This document shows, in pieces, positions 1 through 5,780 of a stretch of DNA of 6,672 bases; within the stretch, counting starts at the first letter, position 1; each line of letters opens with the position of its first letter. Location of the stretch: NCBI GenBank assembly GCA_016789035.1, contig JAEUSC010000230.1, forward strand, positions 1-6,672, written 5' to 3'. Source of the DNA: Candidatus Omnitrophota bacterium (GTDB lineage: Bacteria > Omnitrophota > Gorgyraeia > Zapsychrales > Fredricksoniimonadaceae). A model generated the notes under the pieces. It searched no databases, had not been told where the DNA came from, and saw nothing but the letters and a program-made list of their open reading frames with translations. The translations under genes and the position numbers were made by a program.

Positions 1-396
1 CTTTATCTAAATGATCAGAAAGAAAAATTCGAAAACGAGGCAAAAATAATTGATTTAAATTCACGACTTTCAACTTCATCCATCGGGTCAGTAATTCAAA
101 AAGAACTTATACATGGAAGTATGGTGGATGGTAATAGATATGTAACGAGATTTTCATTGAATTCGAAAGAGGAAATACCGGTAGTGCATTTAAAGGTGTA
201 TGGTAAAACTATCACTAGCGGTACGGTAATATCAAAACATGGTGGCGGACAATCAAATGGTAATAGTGGTGAACCAGGACAATATTGGTCTAGAAGTATC
301 GATCGATTTCTTGGAACATATTTTATAGATGTTTATGCCTCAAGTGATGAAAATATTGGTATTGAAGATATTCAATATACTAAAGAAGAAAAATAG
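1..396 (+). CDS. C-terminal part of an unrecognised protein (5' end outside window)
   Basis: The frame is open from the first base to the TAG at 394-396, giving 131 visible residues, so the gene very probably starts upstream of the window. An ATG at 121 exists, but it has no well-spaced ribosome binding site and no stop precedes it, so it is probably internal. I do not recognise the family. The visible part alternates short hydrophobic and polar stretches, consistent with a beta-rich domain. It has a Gly/Asn/Ser-rich loop at visible residues 80-93 (contains HGGGQSNGNSGEPG) and an acidic/lysine-rich tail ending KEEK. No membrane segment or cysteine pair is visible. GC is about 33% (129 of 396 by hand count), far below the next gene, which suggests acquired or fast-evolving accessory DNA. 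Coding status is fairly likely from the long open frame, but function is unknown. Confidence 0.6.
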   Translation, partial: LYLNDQKEKFENEAKIIDLNSRLSTSSIGSVIQKELIHGSMVDGNRYVTRFSLNSKEEIPVVHLKVYGKTITSGTVISKHGGGQSNGNSGEPGQYWSRSIDRFLGTYFIDVYASSDENIGIEDIQYTKEEK

Positions 397-410
397 TATA
401 AAAAAACTTT

Positions 411-497
411 CGTCATTGCGAGCTCCGGAGGAGCGAAGCAATCTCATACGCTTATAAAGATTGCTTCGTCGCCCTTGCAGGGCTCCTCGCAATGACG
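411..497. repeat. 87-bp interspersed palindromic repeat (MITE/REP-like)
   Basis: The ends are perfect 12-bp inverted repeats: CGTCATTGCGAG at 411-422 and CTCGCAATGACG at 486-497. A second perfect 11-bp pair lies inside: CGAAGCAATCT at 434-444 and AGATTGCTTCG at 458-468. The 13-nt apex is 445-457. Between outer and inner stems each arm carries its own small palindrome: CTCCGGAG at 423-430 on the left and GCCCTTGCAGGGC at 471-483 on the right, giving a cloverleaf-like fold. From memory, elements with CGTCATTGCGAG ends and a GAAGCAATCT core are dispersed in many unrelated bacterial genomes. It fills nearly all the space between the upstream stop and the mtnP ribosome binding site, so it is probably transcribed as a structured intergenic element. 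No transposase is encoded, so any mobility would be in trans. Confidence 0.85.
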
Positions 498-511
498 ATT
501 TAAGGAGACAT

Positions 512-1372
512 ATGCCAACAGTCGGCGTTATAGGTGGAAGCGGGTTGTATCAGATTGAGGGGATCAAGGACGTCAAAGAAGTGACGGTCAAGACGCCTTT
601 TGGCGATCCGTCCGATGTGTATTTTACCGGAACGTTAGAAAATACGCCGGTGGTCTTTTTGCCGCGCCATGGCCGCGGCCATCGCTTTAATCCTTCGGAA
701 ATCAATTACCGCGCTAATATCTTTGGCATGAAGAAACTTGGGGTGGAGGCGATCCTTTCGGTCTCGGCCTGCGGCAGTCTTAAAGAAGAACTCAAGCCTA
801 TGGATTTTGTGGTGCCGGACCAATTTCTCGATCGTACCAATAGTGGCCGCGTGGCCACATTCTTTACCAACGGCATTGTGGCGCATGTGGGATTTGGGGA
901 TCCGGTCTCTCATGAAATCGCCGAGATCATTTACGACTCGGCCAAGACGTTAAAATTGCGCATTCACAAAGGCGGGACGTATGTGAATATGGAAGGCCCG
1001 CAGTTTTCCACCAAGGCGGAATCGAATCTCTATCGCAGCTGGGGTATGGATGTCATCGGCATGACCAACATGACCGAGGCAAAACTGGCGCGCGAGGCTG
1101 AAATTTCCTATGCGACGCTCGCGGCTGTGACGGATTACGACTGCTGGCATCCGTCGCATGATGCGGTGACGGTTGAGATGATCATCGATTATCTTCATAA
1201 AAATGTGGCCAACGCCAAGAATATTTTGAAGCTTGCGATCCCGCAGGTGGGCAAACTTCAAAAATTTTCTGCGGCAGACGCTTTAAAATTTGCTATTATT
1301 ACCAGCCGCGAAAAGATCCCCGCGCAGGTGAAGGAAGATTTGAAGCCGATTATTGGCAAATATGTTAGCTAG
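512..1372 (+). CDS. mtnP: S-methyl-5'-thioadenosine phosphorylase
   Basis: This 286-residue cytoplasmic enzyme is predicted to cleave methylthioadenosine with phosphate to adenine and methylthioribose-1-phosphate, which feeds methionine and purine salvage. The start at 512 has AAGGAG at 502-507, and the protein begins directly with the MTAP/PNP-family strand MPTVGVIGGSGLY. Compared by hand with human MTAP, the phosphate-site residues are S10 (in GGSG), R52-H53 (RHGRGH) and S85 (SACGSL). The purine pocket is F165-S166 in EGPQFST, and M184-T185 matches human M196-T197. D208 and D210 in the TDYDCW motif match human D220/D222, which select 6-aminopurines. Purine nucleoside phosphorylases have Asn in this region, so MTAP is favoured over PNP. 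Length is normal for the family. No other methionine-salvage gene is visible here. A longer reading from TTG 461 would run through the palindromic repeat and is rejected. Confidence 0.95.
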   Translation: MPTVGVIGGSGLYQIEGIKDVKEVTVKTPFGDPSDVYFTGTLENTPVVFLPRHGRGHRFNPSEINYRANIFGMKKLGVEAILSVSACGSLKEELKPMDFVVPDQFLDRTNSGRVATFFTNGIVAHVGFGDPVSHEIAEIIYDSAKTLKLRIHKGGTYVNMEGPQFSTKAESNLYRSWGMDVIGMTNMTEAKLAREAEISYATLAAVTDYDCWHPSHDAVTVEMIIDYLHKNVANAKNILKLAIPQVGKLQKFSAADALKFAIITSREKIPAQVKEDLKPIIGKYVS

Positions 1373-1404
1373 GGTCCCCAGAGACCCAGCGTCCCAGGTT
1401 CCCC
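1372..1404. repeat. GC-rich left flank of the four-helix-bundle cassette (imperfect inverted repeat)
   Basis: This stretch is made of GGG/CCC blocks directly after the mtnP stop and is unlike the coding DNA on either side. GGGTCCC at 1372-1378 pairs with GGGACCC at 1817-1823. CGTCCCAG at 1390-1397 pairs with CTGGGAACG at 1800-1808 with one bulged base. GTTCCCC at 1398-1404 is the exact complement of GGGGAAC at 1825-1831. The pairing is imperfect and low in complexity, so some of it could be chance. Its placement on both sides of a single small gene is the main argument for a real boundary. Confidence 0.5.
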
Positions 1405-1442
1405 ACCCCCAGGGTTCTAGGAAAAAAAGAAGGAATGATGTT

Positions 1443-1799
1443 ATGGGGGAAGCAGGTTACAAACAATTGATTGTGTGGCAAAAAGCAGATCAGTTGGCTA
1501 AACAAATTTATATCAGTACACGAAATTTTCCAAAAGAAGAGTTGTATGGATTGACCTCCCAGTTACGCAGGGCTGGGTTGTCAGTTCCGGTCAATATCGT
1601 TGAAGGATATGCCAGAAGAAGTACCAAAGAATTGCAGCAGTTCTTAAATATTGCCTTGGGTTCACTGGCGGAAACAGAATATCTTTTAAAATTCGCCTTT
1701 GATTTGAAATTTATTAACGACACAGAATATGAATCCGTGGAAAAGACTCGCCAGGAGGTTGGAAATTTACTCTGGCGTTTTATCCAAAGCGTAAAATAA
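1443..1799 (+). CDS. Four helix bundle protein, S23 / 23S rRNA intervening-sequence family
   Basis: This 118-residue protein shows the hallmarks of the family first seen as the ORF inside 23S rRNA intervening sequences. In order: YKQLIVWQKADQLAKQIY (residues 6-23), FPKEELYGLTSQLRRA (29-44), SVPVNIVEGYARRS (47-60), then a helix with FLNIALGSLAETEYLL (67-82) and a final helix to the C-terminus. The family forms four-helix bundles that oligomerise. RNA or nucleic-acid binding has been proposed, but the biological role is unsettled. Members also resemble the Avd accessory protein of diversity-generating retroelements, but no reverse transcriptase or template repeat is here. The start at 1443 has AAGGA at 1430-1434 with 8-nt spacing, and length is normal. 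Starting at 1353 would add residues encoded by the mtnP end and the GC-rich flank, so that is rejected. The gene lies outside any rRNA, and its GC is lower (near 38% in sampled lines) than its neighbours. Both facts suggest a separate origin. Confidence 0.88.
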   Translation: MGEAGYKQLIVWQKADQLAKQIYISTRNFPKEELYGLTSQLRRAGLSVPVNIVEGYARRSTKELQQFLNIALGSLAETEYLLKFAFDLKFINDTEYESVEKTRQEVGNLLWRFIQSVK

Positions 1800-1831
1800 C
1801 TGGGAACGGGGGCACCGGGACCCAGGGGAAC
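1800..1831. repeat. GC-rich right flank of the four-helix-bundle cassette (imperfect inverted repeat)
   Basis: This begins on the base after the stop of the four-helix-bundle gene and contains CTGGGAACGGGG, CCGGGACCCAGGGG and GGGGAAC. These match the left flank at 1372-1404 in inverted order, as described there. It ends nine bases before the ileS start codon. Together the two flanks would enclose the small gene as a stem-bounded unit, resembling the base-paired ends of rRNA intervening sequences. Confidence 0.5.
1824..1829 (+). promoter_or_regulatory. Probable ileS ribosome binding site inside the cassette flank
   Basis: AGGGGA lies 10 nt before the ATG at 1840 and is the only purine-rich Shine-Dalgarno-like stretch near that start. 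It is embedded in the right GC-rich repeat. If the two flanks pair in RNA, this site could be partly masked, linking ileS translation to the upstream cassette. This is inferred from position only. Confidence 0.45.
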
Positions 1832-1839
1832 TATAAAAT

Positions 1840-4659
1840 ATGTCATCCTCACATGATTACCAACAGACTTTAAATTTACCAAAAACCGATTTCTCCATGA
1901 AGGCGGGACTGGCCCAAAAAGAGCCGGTCATGTTGACCGAATGGACGAAAAAGGAAATCTATAAAAAGATCCGCCAGAAATCCAATGGCCGCAAACCGTT
2001 TATCCTTCATGACGGGCCGCCGTATGCCAATGGTAATATTCACATCGGCCATGCGCTCAATAAAATCCTCAAAGATATCATTGTGCGTTACAAAACCATG
2101 AAGGGTTTTGACAGTCTTTATGTCCCGGGATGGGACTGCCACGGTCTTCCTATCGAGCATCAGCTTTTAAAAGACTTGAAAACAACCAAGGCCGAAGTCG
2201 AATGCGTGGCCTTTCGCAAGAAAGCGCACGACTACGCCATGAAATACGTCGGCATTCAGCGCGATGAATTCAAACGTTTGGGAATTTTCGGCGAATGGGA
2301 CAATCCGTATCTGACGCTCGCCCCGGAATATGAATATTGGATTTTAAAATCGTTGGCCGAACTTAATAAGAAGGGTTTCATCTACCGCCGTCTTAAACCG
2401 GTCAATTGGTGTTTCAGTTGCGAGACCGCACTCGCCGAGGCCGAAGTGGAATATGAGAATCACACGTCGCCCACCGTCTATGTGAAATTTCCGGTCAATA
2501 ACGCGAGCGTTTTAGATTTGCCTAAGGGAAAAAAGGTTTCGCTTCTGGTCTGGACCACAACGCCATGGACGCTTTTGGCCAACGTTGCAGTTGCGGCCAA
2601 CGAAAAATTCCAATACGTGTTGGTTGAGGTTGGTAAGGAAATTCTTATTTTAGAAAAGACATTATCTGTTCCTGTTTTAGAAAAAGGCGGAGTGACTAAG
2701 TTTAAAATTCTCAAAGAGCTGACCGGCAAGGATTTGACTCAGTTGGTTTACACGCACCCGTTCGGCAAGAAAAAAAATTGCCCGGTTGTGGCGGTCGATT
2801 ATGTGACCAACGAAGACGGGACCGGTTTGGTCCATACCGCACCGGGCCACGGGCAGGACGATTATCAGACGGGTCTGAAATACAAATTGGACGTCTTGAT
2901 GCCGGTCAATGGCAAAGGTGTTTTTACTGCCGATGGCGAACCGTTTGTCGGCGAGCATGTCTTTAAAGCCAATCCGCTCATTGTTGAAGATTTGAAAAAG
3001 CGCGGCTTGTTGTTTGTCCATCAGGATATTGCGCATTCCTACCCCCATTGCTGGCGCTGCAAAAAACCGATCATCTTTCGAGCCACCGAACAGTGGTTTA
3101 TGAGCATTGATCATCAAGGACTTCGCAAGAAGTTAAAAGACGCCATCCATACCCAGGTCAAATGGATACCTGCAGCCGGGGAGGAGAGAATTTCTGCGAT
3201 GGTGGCAACCCGTCCCGATTGGTGTCTGTCCCGTCAACGTTATTGGGGTGTTCCTATTCCCGCTGTTATCTGCCGCGGCTGCAATGATCAGCAAAAGCTT
3301 TTAACACCGGTCATCGAACATTTGGCGGATTTGGTTAGGACGCAAGGGAGTGATGTCTGGTTTGAAAAGGACGTTAGGGAGCTTTTGCCGTACGGATTTT
3401 GCTGTCCGGACTGCGGGGGAAGCGATTTTCAAAAGGCCAATGACATTTTGGATGTGTGGTTTGATTCTGGGGTTAGCCATCAAGCTGTTTTTCGAACTCT
3501 GATTAATAAGGATCTGCCCGCGGATTTGTATTTAGAAGGGTCTGACCAGCATCGCGGATGGTTTCAGTCTTCGCTCATTCCGTCCGTTGCGATCGATGGA
3601 AAGCCGCCGTACCGTCAGGTTTTGACCCATGGCTTTGTGGTGGACGGGGAAGGCCGCAAGATGTCCAAATCTCTCGGCAACGTGGTCAAGCCCCAAGAGA
3701 TTATCCAGAATTTCGGGGCTGATATCCTGCGCTTGTGGGTCGCTTCCAGCAGTTATAACGATGACGTGCGGATCTCCAAAGAGATCGTGGACCGTTTGGT
3801 GGACGGTTATCGTAAGATCCGCAATACCGTGCGCTATTTATTAGGGAACTTAGACGGTTTTAATCCGGATGCCCATAGCGTCGCTTATGCCAAGCTTCCG
3901 CCGTTAGACCGTTGGGCGCTCAACGCCCTGGCCAAGATGATGGATGCGGTCAACACCGGTTATGAGCAATATGACTTTGTCGGTGTCTATAAGGCGATCC
4001 ACGCGTTTTGCAATGAAGAACTCTCCAGCATTTATCTTGACATCCTAAAAGATCGGTTATATACTTCTGCCGCTCATGGGCCGGAAAGACGCAGTGCCCA
4101 GACGGTTCTTTACCATATTCTCGACGTGATCGTGAGGGTCTTAGCCCCGATCATGTGCTTTACTTCGGATGAAATTTATGCGCTCATGACTAAAGGATCC
4201 ACGCATGGCGGGGTCCCCACTGTTCATCTGTTGGATTGGCCGGTGGTTGATCCCCAATGGCGTTCGTTGCCCGTGGAAGAGGATTTTGCGGGGCTTATGC
4301 AATTGCGTCCATTGGTTTTAAAGGCGTTGGAAGAAAAGCGTCGCGAAGGTTTGATTGGCAGTTCTTTGGAGGCGAAGGTTATTTTTCAGACCGCCAGCGA
4401 GCGGGACGAGGCCTATCTTCGGACCCACAGCGATATCCTTCATACGGTCTTTATTGTGTCTCAGGTTGAAATTGAACGGGTTGCGGAGGTCTCCGCGCCG
4501 GTGAATGAGGTTTATAGTAAAACAGCAATCTTTGTTCAAAAGGCACAGGGTGAGAAGTGTTCTCGGTGTTGGAACTACAAAACAGAGGTGGGCACAATCG
4601 CTGACCATCCAGCTTTGTGTGCTTCTTGTACCAAGATCATCAAACAGATGGACAGTTAG
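1840..4659 (+). CDS. ileS: Isoleucyl-tRNA synthetase (IleRS)
   Basis: This 939-residue cytosolic class I synthetase charges tRNA-Ile with isoleucine and hydrolyses mischarged valyl-tRNA. Length matches E. coli IleS (938). The N-terminus has the usual TLNLPKTDFSMKAGL lead-in, supporting the ATG at 1840. HIGH is at 68-71 within DGPPYANGNIHIGHALN, and KMSKS is at 607-611. The CP1 editing domain has WTTTPWT at 238-244 and HTAPGHGQDDY, with D340-D341 next to the position of the editing aspartate D342 of E. coli. The C-terminal zinc motif CSRC/CASC uses C907, C910, C927 and C930, which points to the IleS1 type rather than the mupirocin-resistant IleS2 type. Two further Cys sets (C191/C194 with C404/C407, and C478/C481 with C522/C525) resemble the two zinc sites of Thermus IleRS. 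No T-box leader fits in the 40-nt gap upstream. It is complete, with no frameshift seen. Confidence 0.98.
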   Translation: MSSSHDYQQTLNLPKTDFSMKAGLAQKEPVMLTEWTKKEIYKKIRQKSNGRKPFILHDGPPYANGNIHIGHALNKILKDIIVRYKTMKGFDSLYVPGWDCHGLPIEHQLLKDLKTTKAEVECVAFRKKAHDYAMKYVGIQRDEFKRLGIFGEWDNPYLTLAPEYEYWILKSLAELNKKGFIYRRLKPVNWCFSCETALAEAEVEYENHTSPTVYVKFPVNNASVLDLPKGKKVSLLVWTTTPWTLLANVAVAANEKFQYVLVEVGKEILILEKTLSVPVLEKGGVTKFKILKELTGKDLTQLVYTHPFGKKKNCPVVAVDYVTNEDGTGLVHTAPGHGQDDYQTGLKYKLDVLMPVNGKGVFTADGEPFVGEHVFKANPLIVEDLKKRGLLFVHQDIAHSYPHCWRCKKPIIFRATEQWFMSIDHQGLRKKLKDAIHTQVKWIPAAGEERISAMVATRPDWCLSRQRYWGVPIPAVICRGCNDQQKLLTPVIEHLADLVRTQGSDVWFEKDVRELLPYGFCCPDCGGSDFQKANDILDVWFDSGVSHQAVFRTLINKDLPADLYLEGSDQHRGWFQSSLIPSVAIDGKPPYRQVLTHGFVVDGEGRKMSKSLGNVVKPQEIIQNFGADILRLWVASSSYNDDVRISKEIVDRLVDGYRKIRNTVRYLLGNLDGFNPDAHSVAYAKLPPLDRWALNALAKMMDAVNTGYEQYDFVGVYKAIHAFCNEELSSIYLDILKDRLYTSAAHGPERRSAQTVLYHILDVIVRVLAPIMCFTSDEIYALMTKGSTHGGVPTVHLLDWPVVDPQWRSLPVEEDFAGLMQLRPLVLKALEEKRREGLIGSSLEAKVIFQTASERDEAYLRTHSDILHTVFIVSQVEIERVAEVSAPVNEVYSKTAIFVQKAQGEKCSRCWNYKTEVGTIADHPALCASCTKIIKQMDS

Positions 4660-4699
4660 GTTGAGCTTGCAGCAACAGTCGTAAAGTAAGGAGTAATGC

Positions 4700-5089
4700 A
4701 TGCCGAATAAAAAAATTGATCCTAAAAAGTTTGAACAATACAAAAAAGCACTTCTTGAGATTAAGGAGCAGGTTGTCGGAGATCTCAAGGTTATGAAAGA
4801 TGAGAGTGGTAATCCCAATGGTAATGGCGCCGGTGATGTTTCGGGTCACGCTCTTCATATGGCGGATGTGGCCACCGACATGTATGATCGGGAATTTAAT
4901 TTAGGGCTTGCATCTAATGACCGCGAAACGCTTTCCCGTGTCAATGAGGCATTGGAAAGGATCAATAACGGCGATTACGGCCAATGCGTTCAGTGCGACA
5001 AACCCATTGCGGTTGCCCGTTTAAAAGCGATTCCTTACGTGGAAACATGTGTTAAATGTCAGGAAGAGCTGGAATCGAAACGCCGCTGA
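4700..5089 (+). CDS. TraR/DksA-family C4 zinc-finger protein
   Basis: This 129-residue soluble protein is preceded by AAGGAG at 4688-4693 with 6-nt spacing. An N-terminal lysine-rich helix (about residues 7-33) is followed by a Gly/Asn-rich turn (36-45), then a second helix (about 50-90), as in the coiled coil of DksA relatives. The zinc finger is C96-x2-C99 and C117-x2-C120 in the family pattern YGQCVQCDKPIAVARLKAIPYVETCVKC. DksA binds the RNA polymerase secondary channel and works with ppGpp. The E. coli coiled-coil-tip motif DxxDxA is not present as such. The nearest acidic residues are D56, D60 and D63 (MADVATDMYDRE). It is therefore better called DksA-like, with a presumed but unproven transcription role. 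It lies 40 nt after ileS and is the last gene before a terminator. Confidence 0.9.
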   Translation: MPNKKIDPKKFEQYKKALLEIKEQVVGDLKVMKDESGNPNGNGAGDVSGHALHMADVATDMYDREFNLGLASNDRETLSRVNEALERINNGDYGQCVQCDKPIAVARLKAIPYVETCVKCQEELESKRR

Positions 5090-5104
5090 TTGAAATTGTA
5101 TTTC

Positions 5105-5159
5105 AAAAACGACAAATTTTTCAGATATGAAATTCGTACTGAAAGTTTGTCGTTTTTTT
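5105..5159 (+). terminator. Rho-independent terminator after the DksA-like gene
   Basis: AAAAACGACAAA at 5105-5116 pairs with TTTGTCGTTTTT at 5146-5157 over 12 bp. An inner stem, TTTCAG at 5119-5124 with CTGAAA at 5139-5144, continues it across a small internal loop. Seven T residues (5153-5159) follow the GC-containing core. It starts 15 nt after the stop of the DksA-like gene and separates the ileS transcript from lspA. The A/T symmetry means it could also work in the other direction, but no minus-strand gene needs it. Confidence 0.88.
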
Positions 5160-5260
5160 GTTCAAGCGATTTTTTTATCGTTTAAGTGTATGGAAGTTAT
5201 CTGCGAACGTAAGTAATTTGTTTAAGGAGCCGGTTATCAGCCCGACACAGAAAAAATTCT

Positions 5261-5264
5261 GGAG
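5261..5264 (+). promoter_or_regulatory. Ribosome binding site that fixes the lspA start
   Basis: GGAG lies 4 nt before the ATG at 5269. A stronger AAGGAG at 5224-5229 has no ATG, GTG or TTG at a workable distance in the lspA frame. The frame is open upstream to 5143, but the only earlier starts are TTG at 5158, inside the terminator T run, and TTG at 5218, which lacks a clear site. ATG 5269 also gives the usual LspA length. The 109-nt stretch 5160-5268 otherwise shows only a small hairpin (5164-5170 with 5177-5183) and a weak promoter-like pair, TTGTTC/TTTAAG, with 17-nt spacing. Confidence 0.6.
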
Positions 5265-5268
5265 TTAT

Positions 5269-5754
5269 ATGCAAGAGCAAATCAAGACCCACGTGGATAT
5301 ATTACTATGCACGATCACGACTGCCATGGTTGTTATCATCGACAGAGTTACGAAGAGTTTCTTCTCGAGTGTCCTTTCTGAAGGAGAGACAATTCCTGTC
5401 ATCAAAAACATCTTTCATTTCACCTTAGTTCATAATACAGGAATGGCCTTCGGGTTGTTTCGCGATCACGGGTTTGTCTTTATTGTCGTTCCTATCATCG
5501 CCATTGCGCTTTTAGTCTATAATATTTATTATTATCGTAAGAATGAGCATTTGAGTCATAGTTATATTGTCGCATTCTCTTTGATCCTGGGCGGGGCGAT
5601 TGGAAATTTGATTGACCGCATCCATATTGGACATGTGATAGACTTCTTGGATTTCAGGGTCTTTCCCGTCTTTAATATTGCTGATTCCGCTATTACCATC
5701 GGTGCCTGTATTATTTTAATTAAGTGCATTCCGTTGTCGGTTAAAGAAAAATAA
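5269..5754 (+). CDS. lspA: Lipoprotein signal peptidase (signal peptidase II)
   Basis: This 161-residue inner-membrane aspartic peptidase removes the signal peptide from diacylglyceryl-modified prolipoproteins. Four membrane segments are evident at about residues 11-32, 69-88, 99-116 and 136-154. Family motifs in order are DRVTK (25-29), VHNTGMAFGLF (54-64), GGAIGNLIDRI (108-118), VIDFLDF (123-129) and FNIADSAITIG (135-145). The catalytic aspartate pair is D125 and D139. Length fits the family (150-170). It follows the terminator, so it probably has its own promoter, which I cannot place firmly. The stop is 26 nt before lgt, whose enzyme acts just before LspA on the same substrates, so co-transcription is likely. 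Confidence 0.95.
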   Translation: MQEQIKTHVDILLCTITTAMVVIIDRVTKSFFSSVLSEGETIPVIKNIFHFTLVHNTGMAFGLFRDHGFVFIVVPIIAIALLVYNIYYYRKNEHLSHSYIVAFSLILGGAIGNLIDRIHIGHVIDFLDFRVFPVFNIADSAITIGACIILIKCIPLSVKEK

Positions 5755-5780
5755 TCCTTCATCTCGAAAAGAAGGTCTAT

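Noticed and set aside
402..497. Minus-strand intrinsic terminator formed by the repeat hairpin plus the A run at 400-407
   Set aside because: There is a T tract after the hairpin on the minus strand, but four bases intervene and no minus-strand gene leads into it.
461..511. Upstream TTG extension of mtnP through the palindromic repeat
   Set aside because: The added residues are encoded by the repeat arm. ATG 512 has a good ribosome binding site and begins exactly at the conserved family N-terminus.
1353..1442. N-terminal extension of the four-helix-bundle gene
   Set aside because: It would overlap the end of mtnP and translate the GC-rich repeat flank. ATG 1443 fits the family length and has AAGGA upstream.
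1443..1799. Avd-type accessory gene of a diversity-generating retroelement
   Set aside because: No reverse transcriptase, template repeat or variable-repeat target occurs in the window, and the motifs fit the S23 intervening-sequence family.
1800..1839. T-box or other tRNA-sensing leader before ileS
   Set aside because: The gap after the preceding gene is only 40 nt and contains no T-box-like sequence or terminator.
2630..2710. Local AT-rich patch in the ileS editing domain as a possible recombination tract
   Set aside because: It is short, in frame and within normal variation, with no boundary signal.
2677..3117. Long antisense open frames within ileS (also 4318-4818 on the minus strand)
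   Set aside because: They show no recognisable motifs and lie opposite well-conserved coding sequence, so they are reading-frame shadows.
5158..5268. TTG start at 5158 for lspA
   Set aside because: It lies in the terminator T run with no ribosome binding site, and would add 37 residues before the normal LspA N-terminus.
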